DNA of 64,000 bases from an uncultured Kordiimonas sp. (GTDB taxonomy: Bacteria; Pseudomonadota; Alphaproteobacteria; Sphingomonadales; Kordiimonadaceae): contig CANNDZ010000002.1 of assembly GCA_947503575.1 (NCBI GenBank), positions 742,753 to 806,752 of the forward strand, in the 5' to 3' direction. Positions within the stretch are counted from its first letter, which is position 1. The number at the start of each line of letters is the position of its first letter. Positions 43,366-52,006 of the stretch are shown one piece after another. The notes under the pieces were generated by a model, which worked only from the letters and a program-made list of their open reading frames with translations, made no database searches and was not told the DNA's origin. The translations under genes and the position numbers were made by a program.

Positions 43366-44502
43366 ATGAACAGACGGGATTTCATAAAGACGGCATCATA
43401 CTCGGCGGGTTTGTCAGTAGCGGCCGGCCTTCCGGCAAGCAGCCAAGCCCAGACATCTAAATACGGAAAGACATCCAAAAAGGTATTGTTTCTTGGGGGG
43501 CGTGGGTATGCAGGGCCCTACATGGTCCGGGCCTTGGTCGCCGCTGGCCATAATGTGACGATCAGCAATCGTGGCATTACAAATCCATATCTTTTTCCTG
43601 AGCTTTCTTATGTATGGTGTGACAGAGAGCAAGACACGGCGACCGGCTTGGAGGCCCTGTCGGAAACAGTAAAGCTGGAAAAATTCGACTGGGTGGTAGA
43701 TACGTGGCAAGGGCATCCGGCTGCGGTGCTGGATACTGCCCGGCTTCTAAGCCATCACATCCCTTCCTATCACTATGTTTCGACCATATCCGTCTACCGC
43801 GACTGGGACAAGGTCGGTATATCCGAAGACTACCCCCTAAATGATCTGAGCACTGTATCTTTTGATCGATCTGAGCAAAACCGCTACGGAATACGTAAAG
43901 CGCTCGGCGAGGTCGCCGTGAAGCAGCATTATCCAGAAAACCATGTCCTATTACGTTCCCACGGGATGCGCGCGTATCATCAGGACGACCCTATCTATGA
44001 AGCCTATTGGCCGGTAAGGCTGATGCGCGGCGGCGAGGTGATTATTCCTGACGCGGATGACCATTTTGCCCAGATAACGGACATCAAGTCGCTAGCTACT
44101 TTTATGGTTCAATGCGGCGAGACTGGCAAAACCGGGCCTTTCAATGTTGCTTACAGCCCTTTTAAATTCAGCGACTATCTGCAACAGGCTGAGAAGGTTC
44201 TTAACCCTGACGTGACATATGTCCCCATGGGCCCGCAGACATTGGACCACTATGAAATAAAACCATACCGAACTATGCCTTTATGGCGCCCAAACCCAGC
44301 GGGAGCCTATCGATTTGATATTTCTCGCGCTATGAGAGCCGGGCTTGTCAACCGCCCCCTGGCCCAGTTGATTTCAGATCAGATCGCTGGGTATAGAGAC
44401 CGTCATCCAGATGATGCTTTTGAATTCACCTACGGCCCCCTAAATCCCGAGCGCGAAGCTGAAATTATCGCAGACTACAAACGCAGCAACGGTGCCAGAT
44501 AA
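43366..44502 (+). CDS. Tat-exported NAD-dependent epimerase/dehydratase-like protein
   Basis: A 378-aa extended-SDR-type Rossmann protein preceded by a twin-arginine signal (MNRRDFIKTASYSAGLSVAAG, with S/N-RR-DFIK). The dinucleotide loop is KVLFLGGRGYAGPYMVRALVAAGH and a YGIRK sequence matches the YxxxK catalytic pair. Being Tat-dependent, it would be exported folded, with cofactor bound. The substrate is unknown; the C-terminal part (YKPYRTMPLWRPNPAGAYRF region) resembles isoflavone-reductase-like/epimerase proteins. It lies about 100 nt after the LytTR gene, probably in the same unit. Confidence 0.78.
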   Translation: MNRRDFIKTASYSAGLSVAAGLPASSQAQTSKYGKTSKKVLFLGGRGYAGPYMVRALVAAGHNVTISNRGITNPYLFPELSYVWCDREQDTATGLEALSETVKLEKFDWVVDTWQGHPAAVLDTARLLSHHIPSYHYVSTISVYRDWDKVGISEDYPLNDLSTVSFDRSEQNRYGIRKALGEVAVKQHYPENHVLLRSHGMRAYHQDDPIYEAYWPVRLMRGGEVIIPDADDHFAQITDIKSLATFMVQCGETGKTGPFNVAYSPFKFSDYLQQAEKVLNPDVTYVPMGPQTLDHYEIKPYRTMPLWRPNPAGAYRFDISRAMRAGLVNRPLAQLISDQIAGYRDRHPDDAFEFTYGPLNPEREAEIIADYKRSNGAR

Positions 44503-44634
44503 ACGGGATGGCCGGAGCTGAGAATTTTGACCATCTTAGAAGTGTGCTTTATTTCGCTCTCCGCCCTGACGGCCGCGTTCTTCGGATCTCGCAGGATGAG
44601 GAAAGAAATCTATATTGGTAGGGCAGCTTCAGAC

Positions 44635-44665
44635 AAAAAAAGCCGGACCTAATGTCAGGTCCGGC
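44635..44665 (-). terminator. Intrinsic terminator of katG
   Basis: On minus, GCCGGACCT (44665-44657) pairs with AGGTCCGGC (44650-44642) around a 6-nt loop and is followed by seven T (44641-44635). It lies 26 nt after the katG stop. Confidence 0.92.
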
Positions 44666-44690
44666 CTTCTCGTTTTGTTTGTTATGGGGC

Positions 44691-46901
44691 CTAGAAACGA
44701 CCCAGATTCATAACCTTAGTCCAGGCACCAATGAAGTCCTGCACAAACTTTTCTTCCGAACCGTTTTGGGCATACACTTCCGCAACAGCGCGCAGTTCAG
44801 TGTTGGAGCCGAAGATCAGGTCAACAGGGGTTGCCGTCCACTTCTGGTCGCCGCTCGTGCGATCAAAGCCGAGGTAAATACCATCCGTATCCGACGCCTT
44901 TTTCCATTCTGTCGACATATCGAGCAGGTTGACAAAGAAATCGTTGCTGAGCGTACCAGGCCGCGCCGTAAACACACCATGCGACGCACCGCTTGTGTTG
45001 GCGTCAAGAGCCCGCATTCCGCCTACTAACACCGTCATTTCCGGTGCCGTCAGGTTCAACAGCGATGCTTTTTCTACCAAGGCTTCCGCAGGCGATGATG
45101 TATTTTCAGCGTCAAAATAGTTGCGGAACCCATCAGCCGTTGGGCGCAAGAAGCGGAAAGACCGGCTATCCGTCATGTCTGCTGTTGCGTCCGTGCGGCC
45201 TGGCGTGAAGGGAACTGTTACATCGTGGCCCGCTTTTTTGGCAGCGTCTTCAATCGCTGCGGCGCCGCCCAGAACAATCAAATCCGCCAAAGAGACTTTT
45301 TTGCTGCCCCGGTTGAAGCCTTCCTGAATGTCCTCAAGGGTGTCGATAACTTTCGCAAGCACCGCAGGGTCATTGGCCACCCAATCCTTTTGGGGGGCAA
45401 GACGCACACGCGCACCATTGGCACCACCACGCATATCTGTGCCACGGAAGCTGGAAGCAGACGCCCACGCAGCACGCACCAATTCGCTGTTTGAAAGGCC
45501 AGAGTCCAGAATCTGCGACTTCAGGTTACGAACATCCCGGTCGGATACCAGCTCATGATCGACTTCAGGAACCGGATCCTGCCAGATGTATTCTTCCGCA
45601 GGCACCATAGAGCCAAGATAGCGTGAATTCGGGCCCATATCCCGGTGCGTTAGCTTGAACCAGGCCCGAGCAAATGCATCTTCAAACTCGGATGGGTCGT
45701 TGTAAAAACGCTCCGAGATTTTGCGGTACTCCGGGTCCTCTTTAAGTGCCAGGTCTGTTGTCAGCATGATTGGGGCATGGAACTTTGACGCATCGTGCGC
45801 ATCCGGCACTATATTCGCGGCAGACTCGTCACTTGGCACCCACTGAATTGCTCCTGCCGGGCTGCGGGTTTGCACCCAGTCGTAGGAAAACAGATTTTCA
45901 AAATAGTTGTGGGTCCATTGTGCCGGGCTTACGGTCCAGGCACCTTCAAGGCCGCTAGTGATAGTATCGCCGCCTTTGCCGGTGCCATATTTGTTTTTCC
46001 AGCCAAGCCCCTGTTGCTCAAGCGGGGCTGCTTCCGGCTCAGGGCCAACATTGCCTTCGGGTTTGGCGGCACCGTGGGCTTTACCAAACGTGTGGCCACC
46101 CGCGATTAGGGCAACGGTTTCTTCGTCGTTCATCGCCATACGGTCAAACGTGTCGCGTATTTCTTGCGCCGACAGCAAAGGATCAGGGTTGCCGTTTGGT
46201 CCTTCGGGGTTCACATAAATCAGGCCCATGCGCGCTGCACCAAAAGGTCTTTTCAGCTTACCGTCCGAGCCGTGGCGACCTTTGCGGCCAAGCCATTCGC
46301 CTTCCGGGCCCCAGTTTACTTCTTCAGGTTGCCACGCATCTTCACGACCAAAGGCAAAACCCGCGATTTTGAAGCCCATGGACTCCATCGCGACGGTGCC
46401 CGCAAGTGCGATGAGGTCAGACCAGGATACGTTGTTGCCGTACTTTTGCTTTAGCGGCCACAATAGGCGCTGGGCTTTATCCAGATTGCCATTATCCGGC
46501 CAGCTATTGAGAGGAGCAAAACGCTGCATACCACCATCAGCACCACCGCGACCATCAGATGTGCGATAGGTGCCAGCGCTGTGCCAGGACATACGAATAA
46601 AGAAAGGGCCATAGTGACCATAGTCTGCTGGCCACCAGTCTTGCGAGGTGGTCATCAGCGTTTCAAGTTCGCTTTTCAAAACGTCCACATCAACGCTTTG
46701 GAACGCTTCTGCATAATTGAAGTCTTCGCCCAACGGGTTCGCAGCAGCACTGTTTTTGCGCAATGGGCCAAGGTCGAGCCGGTTTGGCCACCAGTAATCA
46801 TTTGTGATTGCGGTATCTTCCGCCGCTGCAATAGGCGCAGGCGCAACAGCCGACAATCCGACTGTTAAAATGGCAAGTGCCGATAAAGATTGTTTAAACA
46901 T
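44691..46901 (-). CDS. katG: Catalase-peroxidase with signal peptide
   Basis: A 736-aa heme enzyme that dismutates hydrogen peroxide and acts as a broad peroxidase. The distal site is [13 protein letters not shown] with R103, W106 and H107; the proximal histidine lies in [24 protein letters not shown] supplies the tyrosine of the Met-Tyr-Trp crosslink. The second, heme-free repeat is complete. The first 27 residues ([20 protein letters not shown]...IAAAED) are a signal peptide, so this is a periplasmic KatG, like KatP of pathogenic E. coli, not the usual cytoplasmic one. It diverges from the short photolyase-like gene over a region with two dyads. Confidence 0.96.
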   Translation of the reverse strand: MFKQSLSALAILTVGLSAVAPAPIAAAEDTAITNDYWWPNRLDLGPLRKNSAAANPLGEDFNYAEAFQSVDVDVLKSELETLMTTSQDWWPADYGHYGPFFIRMSWHSAGTYRTSDGRGGADGGMQRFAPLNSWPDNGNLDKAQRLLWPLKQKYGNNVSWSDLIALAGTVAMESMGFKIAGFAFGREDAWQPEEVNWGPEGEWLGRKGRHGSDGKLKRPFGAARMGLIYVNPEGPNGNPDPLLSAQEIRDTFDRMAMNDEETVALIAGGHTFGKAHGAAKPEGNVGPEPEAAPLEQQGLGWKNKYGTGKGGDTITSGLEGAWTVSPAQWTHNYFENLFSYDWVQTRSPAGAIQWVPSDESAANIVPDAHDASKFHAPIMLTTDLALKEDPEYRKISERFYNDPSEFEDAFARAWFKLTHRDMGPNSRYLGSMVPAEEYIWQDPVPEVDHELVSDRDVRNLKSQILDSGLSNSELVRAAWASASSFRGTDMRGGANGARVRLAPQKDWVANDPAVLAKVIDTLEDIQEGFNRGSKKVSLADLIVLGGAAAIEDAAKKAGHDVTVPFTPGRTDATADMTDSRSFRFLRPTADGFRNYFDAENTSSPAEALVEKASLLNLTAPEMTVLVGGMRALDANTSGASHGVFTARPGTLSNDFFVNLLDMSTEWKKASDTDGIYLGFDRTSGDQKWTATPVDLIFGSNTELRAVAEVYAQNGSEEKFVQDFIGAWTKVMNLGRF

Positions 46902-46980
46902 GAGTAAACCCTTCCTAGATTTGTGTTGATTGAATGTTAAGCCAACCGCAATAACCTGAGAAATTGATTACTAATGTTTC

Positions 46981-47020
46981 ATAAATCCAATAATTCGATT
47001 TATTGTTTGATTAATAAACA
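46981..47020. promoter_or_regulatory. Two adjacent dyads in the katG/photolyase-like divergent promoter
   Basis: ATAAATC (46981-46987) pairs with GATTTAT (46997-47003), spacer 9, and TGTTT (47004-47008) with AAACA (47016-47020), spacer 7. The stretch is very AT-rich and lies 80 nt from katG and 67 nt from the photolyase-like gene. It could be an operator for one or both; it does not match the OxyR consensus. Confidence 0.35.
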
Positions 47021-47086
47021 GCGACGAGCTGACGCGGTGACGCCAACAACAAAAACCGTCACAAAGGCAGGCAAAAGGAAACAAGC

Positions 47087-48274
47087 ATGACCTTAAAGCC
47101 GAACCGTATCGCCGCACTCGAAAAGCTCACCACTTTTCAGCCTGCTATGGGCCTAAAGTATGCGCAGAAACGCAACTTTGATTTTGGTGAAGGCCACCAT
47201 AAGCATGTGTCCGTGCTGTCTGCTTATGTGCGGCACCGGATTTTGTCAGAGCAGGAACTGGTCGCCGCCGCGCTGCAAGCCCATGAATATGCTAAGGCAG
47301 AAAAATTCATTCAGGAAGTTTTTTGGCGAACCTACTGGAAAGGCTGGCTGGAGCGAAGGCCTGATGTTTGGCTGCGATATGAAGCCGATGTTCAAAGCTT
47401 GCATCAGGTTCTTCAAAAAGACCAAAAACTTGCACAAAAGTACCGCAAAGCCACGGAAGGCAAAATCGGCATCGATTGTTTTGATGCCTGGACGGGCGAA
47501 CTGCGCACAACCGGATACCTGCATAATCATGCGCGCATGTGGTTCGCCAGCATCTGGATTTTTACCCTTAAACTTCCCTGGCAGTTGGGGGCAGATTTTT
47601 TTCTGCAGCACCTTCTGGACGGCGATACGGCCTCCAACACGCTATCCTGGCGGTGGGTTGCAGGCCTGCAGACCAAAGGCAAAACCTATCTGGCGCGAGC
47701 GGACAATATAAAAACTTACACCAATGGTCGCTTTAACCCGGTTGGACAGTTGGCGGAATTTGCAGACCCGTTTGACGACGAGATACCCGAGGCCCTGCCC
47801 TCACCGGAGGGCGATGCCTTACCAATGGGACCGCTTGCACTGCTTGTCACCGACGACTGTTTGGATCCACTTGCCCACTTGCCAGCTGGCGCAGTGGTGA
47901 AAGACGTGATCATCCTTGATACGGTGAATGCACGGTCCCCCATGGGCGTAAGCAATCAGGTTCAGCGGTTTACAAGCGGGCTTATGAAGGATTGTGTTGA
48001 GCGCCTAAACGACAAAAACATCAAGGCCTGTGTAATGACCCCAGATACCGCCATGAGTGCCCTACAAAAACGGGGAACGGACGAAACTGTCGCTGCGCTA
48101 TATGCCCCGATGGGGACGGGCAGAACTGCGCTTGATCAGATTGCAGGGGCGCTTGGCGCACGCATACCAAGGGATCTGCCTGATTGGGACAAAGCTTGTT
48201 TCCCTTTTTGCAAAAAGGGCTTTTTCCCGTTTAAAAAGGAAATTCCCGGCCTTATTGAACGGCTGACGGGGTAA
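47087..48274 (+). CDS. Short photolyase-like FAD-binding protein
   Basis: A 395-aa protein whose first 230 residues are the FAD-binding helical domain of photolyases: SVLSAYVRHRILSEQELV, FIQEVFWRTYWKGWLE, IDCFDAWTGELRTTGYLHNHARMW and SNTLSWRWVAGLQTKGKTYLA. There is no N-terminal antenna domain. Instead, residues about 250-395 form a smaller alpha/beta region (MGPLALLVTDDCLDPLAHL...VIILDTVNAR...FPFCKKGFFPFKKEIPGLIERL) that resembles the antenna-domain fold placed after the FAD domain. Repair or light-sensing activity is not established. A DUF2805 gene overlaps its 3' end from the opposite strand. Confidence 0.75.
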   Translation: MTLKPNRIAALEKLTTFQPAMGLKYAQKRNFDFGEGHHKHVSVLSAYVRHRILSEQELVAAALQAHEYAKAEKFIQEVFWRTYWKGWLERRPDVWLRYEADVQSLHQVLQKDQKLAQKYRKATEGKIGIDCFDAWTGELRTTGYLHNHARMWFASIWIFTLKLPWQLGADFFLQHLLDGDTASNTLSWRWVAGLQTKGKTYLARADNIKTYTNGRFNPVGQLAEFADPFDDEIPEALPSPEGDALPMGPLALLVTDDCLDPLAHLPAGAVVKDVIILDTVNARSPMGVSNQVQRFTSGLMKDCVERLNDKNIKACVMTPDTAMSALQKRGTDETVAALYAPMGTGRTALDQIAGALGARIPRDLPDWDKACFPFCKKGFFPFKKEIPGLIERLTG

Positions 48275-48488
48275 TTCCGGTTTTGACGGCTTTGTCATGT
48301 TTGCTTTTTCGGCCACTGACGCGGGCCCGCCAAAGTCGAAAGCTGGAGGGTTTAAGTGACCGACGCATCAGTTTGATCACATCCGCCTCAGCTAGCCCTG
48401 TTTGTCTTTTGATCGCATCGAAGCTCACCTCGTCCGCCCAGGCAAGTTCGATCACTTCATCCTTCGTCACTGGTATATTTTTTGTCAT
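48252..48488 (-). CDS. DUF2805 / TIGR03643 small protein
   Basis: About 78 aa from the ATG at 48488 (MTKNIPVTKDEV); the frame is open to 48554, and no start has a good ribosome site, so the N-terminus is unsure. The family signature is complete: VIELAWADEVSFDAIKRQTGLAEADVIKLMRRSLKPSSFRLWRARVSGRKSKH, quoted here because it is the basis of the call and split in the family as ELAWxDExxFxxI, LxExxVIxLMR and SSFRxWRxRV. A basic, probably DNA- or RNA-binding protein. It overlaps the short photolyase-like gene tail to tail by 23 nt; members are frequent next to cryptochromes. Confidence 0.78.
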   Translation of the reverse strand: MTKNIPVTKDEVIELAWADEVSFDAIKRQTGLAEADVIKLMRRSLKPSSFRLWRARVSGRKSKHDKAVKTGITPSAVQ

Positions 48489-48585
48489 CACAGTCTGCAT
48501 AAATAGGTTGGCTACAAGCATCTGTACGGTTGCGGCGGCAAGCCGATCACGCATGTTTGTTTAACTATGTATTTTGGTTGCTGTA

Positions 48586-49809
48586 TCAGTCAGCAACAGT
48601 AACGCGCATGATCCGGTTGCTGGCGGTCTGATGAATAAGCAGCGCCTCGCCGTCCCCGCTGACACGCATATGGCGCAAAATGCCCGCATACACGCCATCC
48701 GATGCAATGGGCCAGCTTTGGAAGGTTTCAGAAACCGGATCAAACCGCACCAGCATGTCGGGCCGGACACCGGACTCGTTATACCAGATGGCCCCTTTGT
48801 AGACCGCAATCGCGTAGGGGTGAGACTTGGAGCCACTTGGCGACGGCCATTCACGGATGGCACCTGTTGCCGGGTCATACCGACCAAGGCGGCCAAGGCC
48901 AGAGTTTACCCACCAGATCATACCGTCTGCATCAATATCCAAACGGCGGACATGCGTACCCTTCTCCGGCAACTCAATTTCGGTGACATCCATGGTATTA
49001 GGGTCGACGCGCAGCAAGCAATTGGACCCATTGCAGGCCACCCAAACGGTGCCATCCGCCGCGATTTTGACGCCGTAGGGGCGGGAGCGCGGTGTTGGTG
49101 CAGTGACCAGACGGATGTCGCCTGTTTTGGGATCAAGGCGGCCAATCATGTTGCTTTGCTGCAAAGAAAACCAAAGAATGCCTGCTTCATTAAACACGTG
49201 CGTATGCGGGTCGCGCGCGGCAGGGTCCGGCATGGGGAACTCTGTGATCTCGCCAGATATGGTGTCCAAACGGCCAAGCGTGGCATTCTTGTTGCCAGTG
49301 TACCAAACGCTTCCATCGGGGCCGATTTCAACCGAGTGGGGCTTGGCCCCCGGTGGCAGATTGTATTCCTGCATCGCGCCCGTTTTTGGGTCAATACGGC
49401 CCAGGATATCGCCCCACTGGCCTACCCACCAGATGGAGCCGTCTGCGGCTTCTACCGGGTCGCGCGGACGTTGCCCCAGGGTTGGCACCATCCATGTTTC
49501 CATATTCAGCTTAAGCGGACCCGGTGTAGTCGTTGCCGCGCGGTTATCGCTCGGTGAAAAATGAGTGGCCAGATAGTCAAGAATCACTGTCCGGTCTTCA
49601 GGCGCACCCGAAAGGTCAACCATACCCGCCAACAGCTTTTCCCAATGCGCGCGGCTGTAGCCGGAACTGCGCTCAATCAACCGCGTGCTATGACAGGAAG
49701 AACAGACCGCTTCGGTCAGCGCACGGCCATCGGTGCTCGTTTGCGCGGCTGCAGCACCTGATAGCGTCACACACAAACCTACTAGTGATATGCCTGCAAT
49801 CCGGACCAT
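48586..49809 (-). CDS. Cytochrome c fused to Vgb-like beta-propeller
   Basis: A 407-aa exported protein: signal peptide (MVRIAGISLVGLCVTLSGAAAA), a short heme-c domain with CSSCH (about residue 36-40) and the helix SRAHWEKLLAGMV, then a seven-bladed-type propeller (about 110-405) with repeats such as DGSIWWVGQWGDILGRIDPKTG, PDGSVWYTGNKNATLGRLD and DGTVWVACNGSNCLLRVDP. The propeller is of the virginiamycin B lyase/streptogramin lyase (Vgb) family. Combination with a cytochrome suggests electron transfer or heme-linked oxidation rather than antibiotic cleavage. Strong GGAGGGAA ribosome site before the ATG. Confidence 0.82.
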   Translation of the reverse strand: MVRIAGISLVGLCVTLSGAAAAQTSTDGRALTEAVCSSCHSTRLIERSSGYSRAHWEKLLAGMVDLSGAPEDRTVILDYLATHFSPSDNRAATTTPGPLKLNMETWMVPTLGQRPRDPVEAADGSIWWVGQWGDILGRIDPKTGAMQEYNLPPGAKPHSVEIGPDGSVWYTGNKNATLGRLDTISGEITEFPMPDPAARDPHTHVFNEAGILWFSLQQSNMIGRLDPKTGDIRLVTAPTPRSRPYGVKIAADGTVWVACNGSNCLLRVDPNTMDVTEIELPEKGTHVRRLDIDADGMIWWVNSGLGRLGRYDPATGAIREWPSPSGSKSHPYAIAVYKGAIWYNESGVRPDMLVRFDPVSETFQSWPIASDGVYAGILRHMRVSGDGEALLIHQTASNRIMRVTVAD

Positions 49810-49842
49810 GGACTTCCCTCCGTCAGTTGAACCAAAGGAACT

Positions 49843-50781
49843 TTACTGTTTTTTGAAAAGCAACGCCAGATGGCTAAGTATCAGCCGGAGTTTGGCAGCA
49901 TTGCTGAGAGTGGAGAACGGCACAAAACTCGCCGCTTCCCGCACGGTGGCGAAATCGCGCCAGCTAAAAGCTCCCATGATGGTTGAATTGACTGTTGAAG
50001 CCATGGCGCTCGCGATCTCTTTTGCGTATGCAACAAACATGGGCTCATGTCGCCTTTCATAGTCCAATAAGCATAGGCGGCCAATGTTAGTTTTCGCGCT
50101 GTCGGACGAAAAGTTACCACCATGCTTGCGGATGCCAACTGTTGGCTTCAGATCACATGCGAACGTTGTTTCAAGCGCACATTTCCTGACCAATTGCGCG
50201 TCAGCGGCAGGTGTACGCGAAAACTGGTTATGGATGCCGCCCACTTGCTCATATAACTCTTTTGAATAGAGCGAACATGTTGTGAAAATAGGGTTTTGGT
50301 TCAAAATAGATGTATATAGAGGCCGCGAAAAAGCGATGAGTTCGCCAGACGCCTCTTCATGAAACTCAGGCCACCAAAGGGTGTCCATACGGTTAAACTT
50401 GGTGTCCCGTTTTGCCGCTGAGCCAAATTCGTAAAAGTTTGAAAAGGCATAGGCTGTGCCAGGGTTGCTAGAAATAGCTTCGACTAACCGCTCGATATGA
50501 TCAGGTTCCCAAATATCATCACTGTCGATCGGCGCGATCCATTCATGGCTGGCGTTTCTGATCGCCGTGCCACGGGCAAATTCTACGCCACTGTTTTCAA
50601 TGCGATGGTAAGAGATCAAGGGTGAACCAACTGCTTTGATGACAGACGCAGTATTATCGGTTGAGCCATCATCAATGATAACAATTTCGCTTACCGGCAG
50701 CGTCTGAGAGAAAATACTCTCAAGTGTTTCACCGATAGTATCAGCCCTATTATAGGTGGGAATGACCGCAGAAATTTTCAT
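49843..50781 (-). CDS. Family 2 glycosyltransferase
   Basis: A 312-aa GT-A enzyme: MKISAVIPTYNRADTIGETL at the start, VIIDDGSTDNTASVI (nucleotide-sugar binding) and WIAPIDSDDIWEPDHIE with the DxD-like DSDD metal site. After about residue 210 the protein becomes helical, and a basic C-terminus ends KQ. Sugar and acceptor unknown; not part of a polysaccharide cluster here. The ATG at 50781 starts the conserved strand; the frame begins at 50790. It diverges from the gntR gene. Confidence 0.87.
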   Translation of the reverse strand: MKISAVIPTYNRADTIGETLESIFSQTLPVSEIVIIDDGSTDNTASVIKAVGSPLISYHRIENSGVEFARGTAIRNASHEWIAPIDSDDIWEPDHIERLVEAISSNPGTAYAFSNFYEFGSAAKRDTKFNRMDTLWWPEFHEEASGELIAFSRPLYTSILNQNPIFTTCSLYSKELYEQVGGIHNQFSRTPAADAQLVRKCALETTFACDLKPTVGIRKHGGNFSSDSAKTNIGRLCLLDYERRHEPMFVAYAKEIASAMASTVNSTIMGAFSWRDFATVREAASFVPFSTLSNAAKLRLILSHLALLFKKQ

Positions 50782-50889
50782 AGCCGCCAAACTTGCACCA
50801 ATCGCCCATCATTTCCAGCAAAACAGTCAGCTACAGTACAATTGGGTGGTTTCTCTGCTGGTTTTTTGTTCATGTGTTTATCCAGTCTT

Positions 50890-50943
50890 GCGTGGTATAC
50901 CAATTTGGTCTATCGATTGGTGTACCGCTTGGGTTGACCAATT
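50890..50943. promoter_or_regulatory. Triple GntR operator array upstream of gntR
   Basis: Three dyads of the form TTGGT-NN-ACCAA occur: GTGGT-AT-ACCAATT (50892-50905), ATTGGT-GT-ACC (50916-50926) and TTGGGT-TG-ACCAATT (50929-50943). Each has one perfect and one partial arm. The ATTGGT-NN-ACCAAT core is the known consensus of FadR-subfamily uronate regulators (UxuR/ExuR type), so autoregulation is expected. Confidence 0.65.
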
Positions 50944-50979
50944 AATATTTGGTGATGGCTTTGGTTAGGGAATTTGACT

Positions 50980-51723
50980 ATGTCAGATCGACGTTTATAT
51001 AAATCGGTATTAAAGCAGATTCTCGCGCTCATTCACGCTGGCGAGTTTTCTCCGGGAAGTCGATTGCCGGGAGAGAGAGACTTAGCAGACCGGTTTGGTG
51101 TCAGTCGCGTCGTAGTGCGAGAAGCTGAAATAGCACTTGAGACAATGGGTTTTATTGAAGTGCGTACTGGCTCGGGCGCATATGTTTTGGAGCAGCCTGA
51201 GGGCCTTTATGGTCCCAAAATCCCAAATGTTGGCCCCTTGGAGCTCACCGAAGCACGGGCTGTTTTGGAAGGCGAGTCTGCAGCCCTTGCAGCACCGATA
51301 ATTTCTCACGACGATATTGCGAAACTGGAAGCGTCCATTACTAAAATGGCAAAAGAGGCGGGCGATGATGCTGATGAGGCGGATAAAGAATTTCACTTAA
51401 CTATTGCCAATGCTTCAGGGAACACAGCGATGGTCCATGTTATTGAAACTCTATGGAAAATGCGTGAAGAATCGCAACAAAACCATGGTGTTTATAAGAT
51501 GGTTTGTTCTCAGGATTCTTCCTTTCGTACTGCCGAGCACAGTTTGATAGTTGAAGCGCTTAAGAGCCGCAATCCGGCCGCAGCGCGGGCCGCGATGCGG
51601 CAGCATTTCACCAGACTTTTGGATGCAATGCTGGTTGCCACCGAAGAAGAAGCTGTTGCTGCGGTTCAGCGAAAGATGTCGGCAAGCCGGGCACGTTTCT
51701 CAATCAGTACACGCATAGACTGA
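50980..51723 (+). CDS. GntR regulator (FadR subfamily) of the alginate locus
   Basis: A 247-aa regulator. The N-terminal winged helix has SPGSRLPGERDLADRFGVSR and REAEIALETMGFIEVRTGSGAYV; the C-terminal all-helical FCD domain (about 90-230) contains EARAVLEGESAALAA, KEFHLTIANASGN and a later AEHSLIVEALKSRNPAAARAAMRQHF, with the Asp/His residues that bind a metal and ligand. Uronate intermediates such as KDG or KDPG are the likely inducers by analogy with UxuR/KdgR-type regulators. ATG at 50980, AGGGA about 8 nt upstream (TTG at 50974 is in frame). The TTGGT-NN-ACCAA dyads lie upstream of it and upstream of the TonB receptor. Confidence 0.9.
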   Translation: MSDRRLYKSVLKQILALIHAGEFSPGSRLPGERDLADRFGVSRVVVREAEIALETMGFIEVRTGSGAYVLEQPEGLYGPKIPNVGPLELTEARAVLEGESAALAAPIISHDDIAKLEASITKMAKEAGDDADEADKEFHLTIANASGNTAMVHVIETLWKMREESQQNHGVYKMVCSQDSSFRTAEHSLIVEALKSRNPAAARAAMRQHFTRLLDAMLVATEEEAVAAVQRKMSASRARFSISTRID

Positions 51724-51855
51724 GTCATCCATTTCTTATTGTTACTCCATGGGGGTTTGCCGAAGACGATATTTCGGTCGATGCCTATCGTGTCCCGTGA
51801 AAAATATTGTTGTTTGAGTTTTAGGCTACAGGTCAGAATTATTTATCAAATTTCT

Positions 51856-51917
51856 AATTGGTTGACCAATTGGTAGTTCAATAAATCATTATTGGTATGT
51901 TTATTGGTTGACAGATT
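51856..51917 (+). promoter_or_regulatory. GntR operators upstream of the TonB receptor
   Basis: AATTGGT-TG-ACCAATT (51856-51871) is a perfect 7-bp dyad and the best operator in the locus. A partial copy, TATTGGT-TG-ACAGATT, lies at 51902-51917. Both match the motif found three times before gntR, so the receptor and probably the following lyase operon are under GntR control. Confidence 0.7.
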
Positions 51918-52006
51918 TATGGAGTGTGTCTAGGCCTTGAAGGTGGGAGAGAGACATGCTTGGGCCATACCAGCATGCAGGATTAGCATATCCATGGGAG
52001 GGAAAC

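Noticed and set aside
48574..49557. 327-aa open frame antisense to the cytochrome/Vgb gene
   Set aside because: Shadow of a repeat-rich propeller gene; no ribosome site or family motif.
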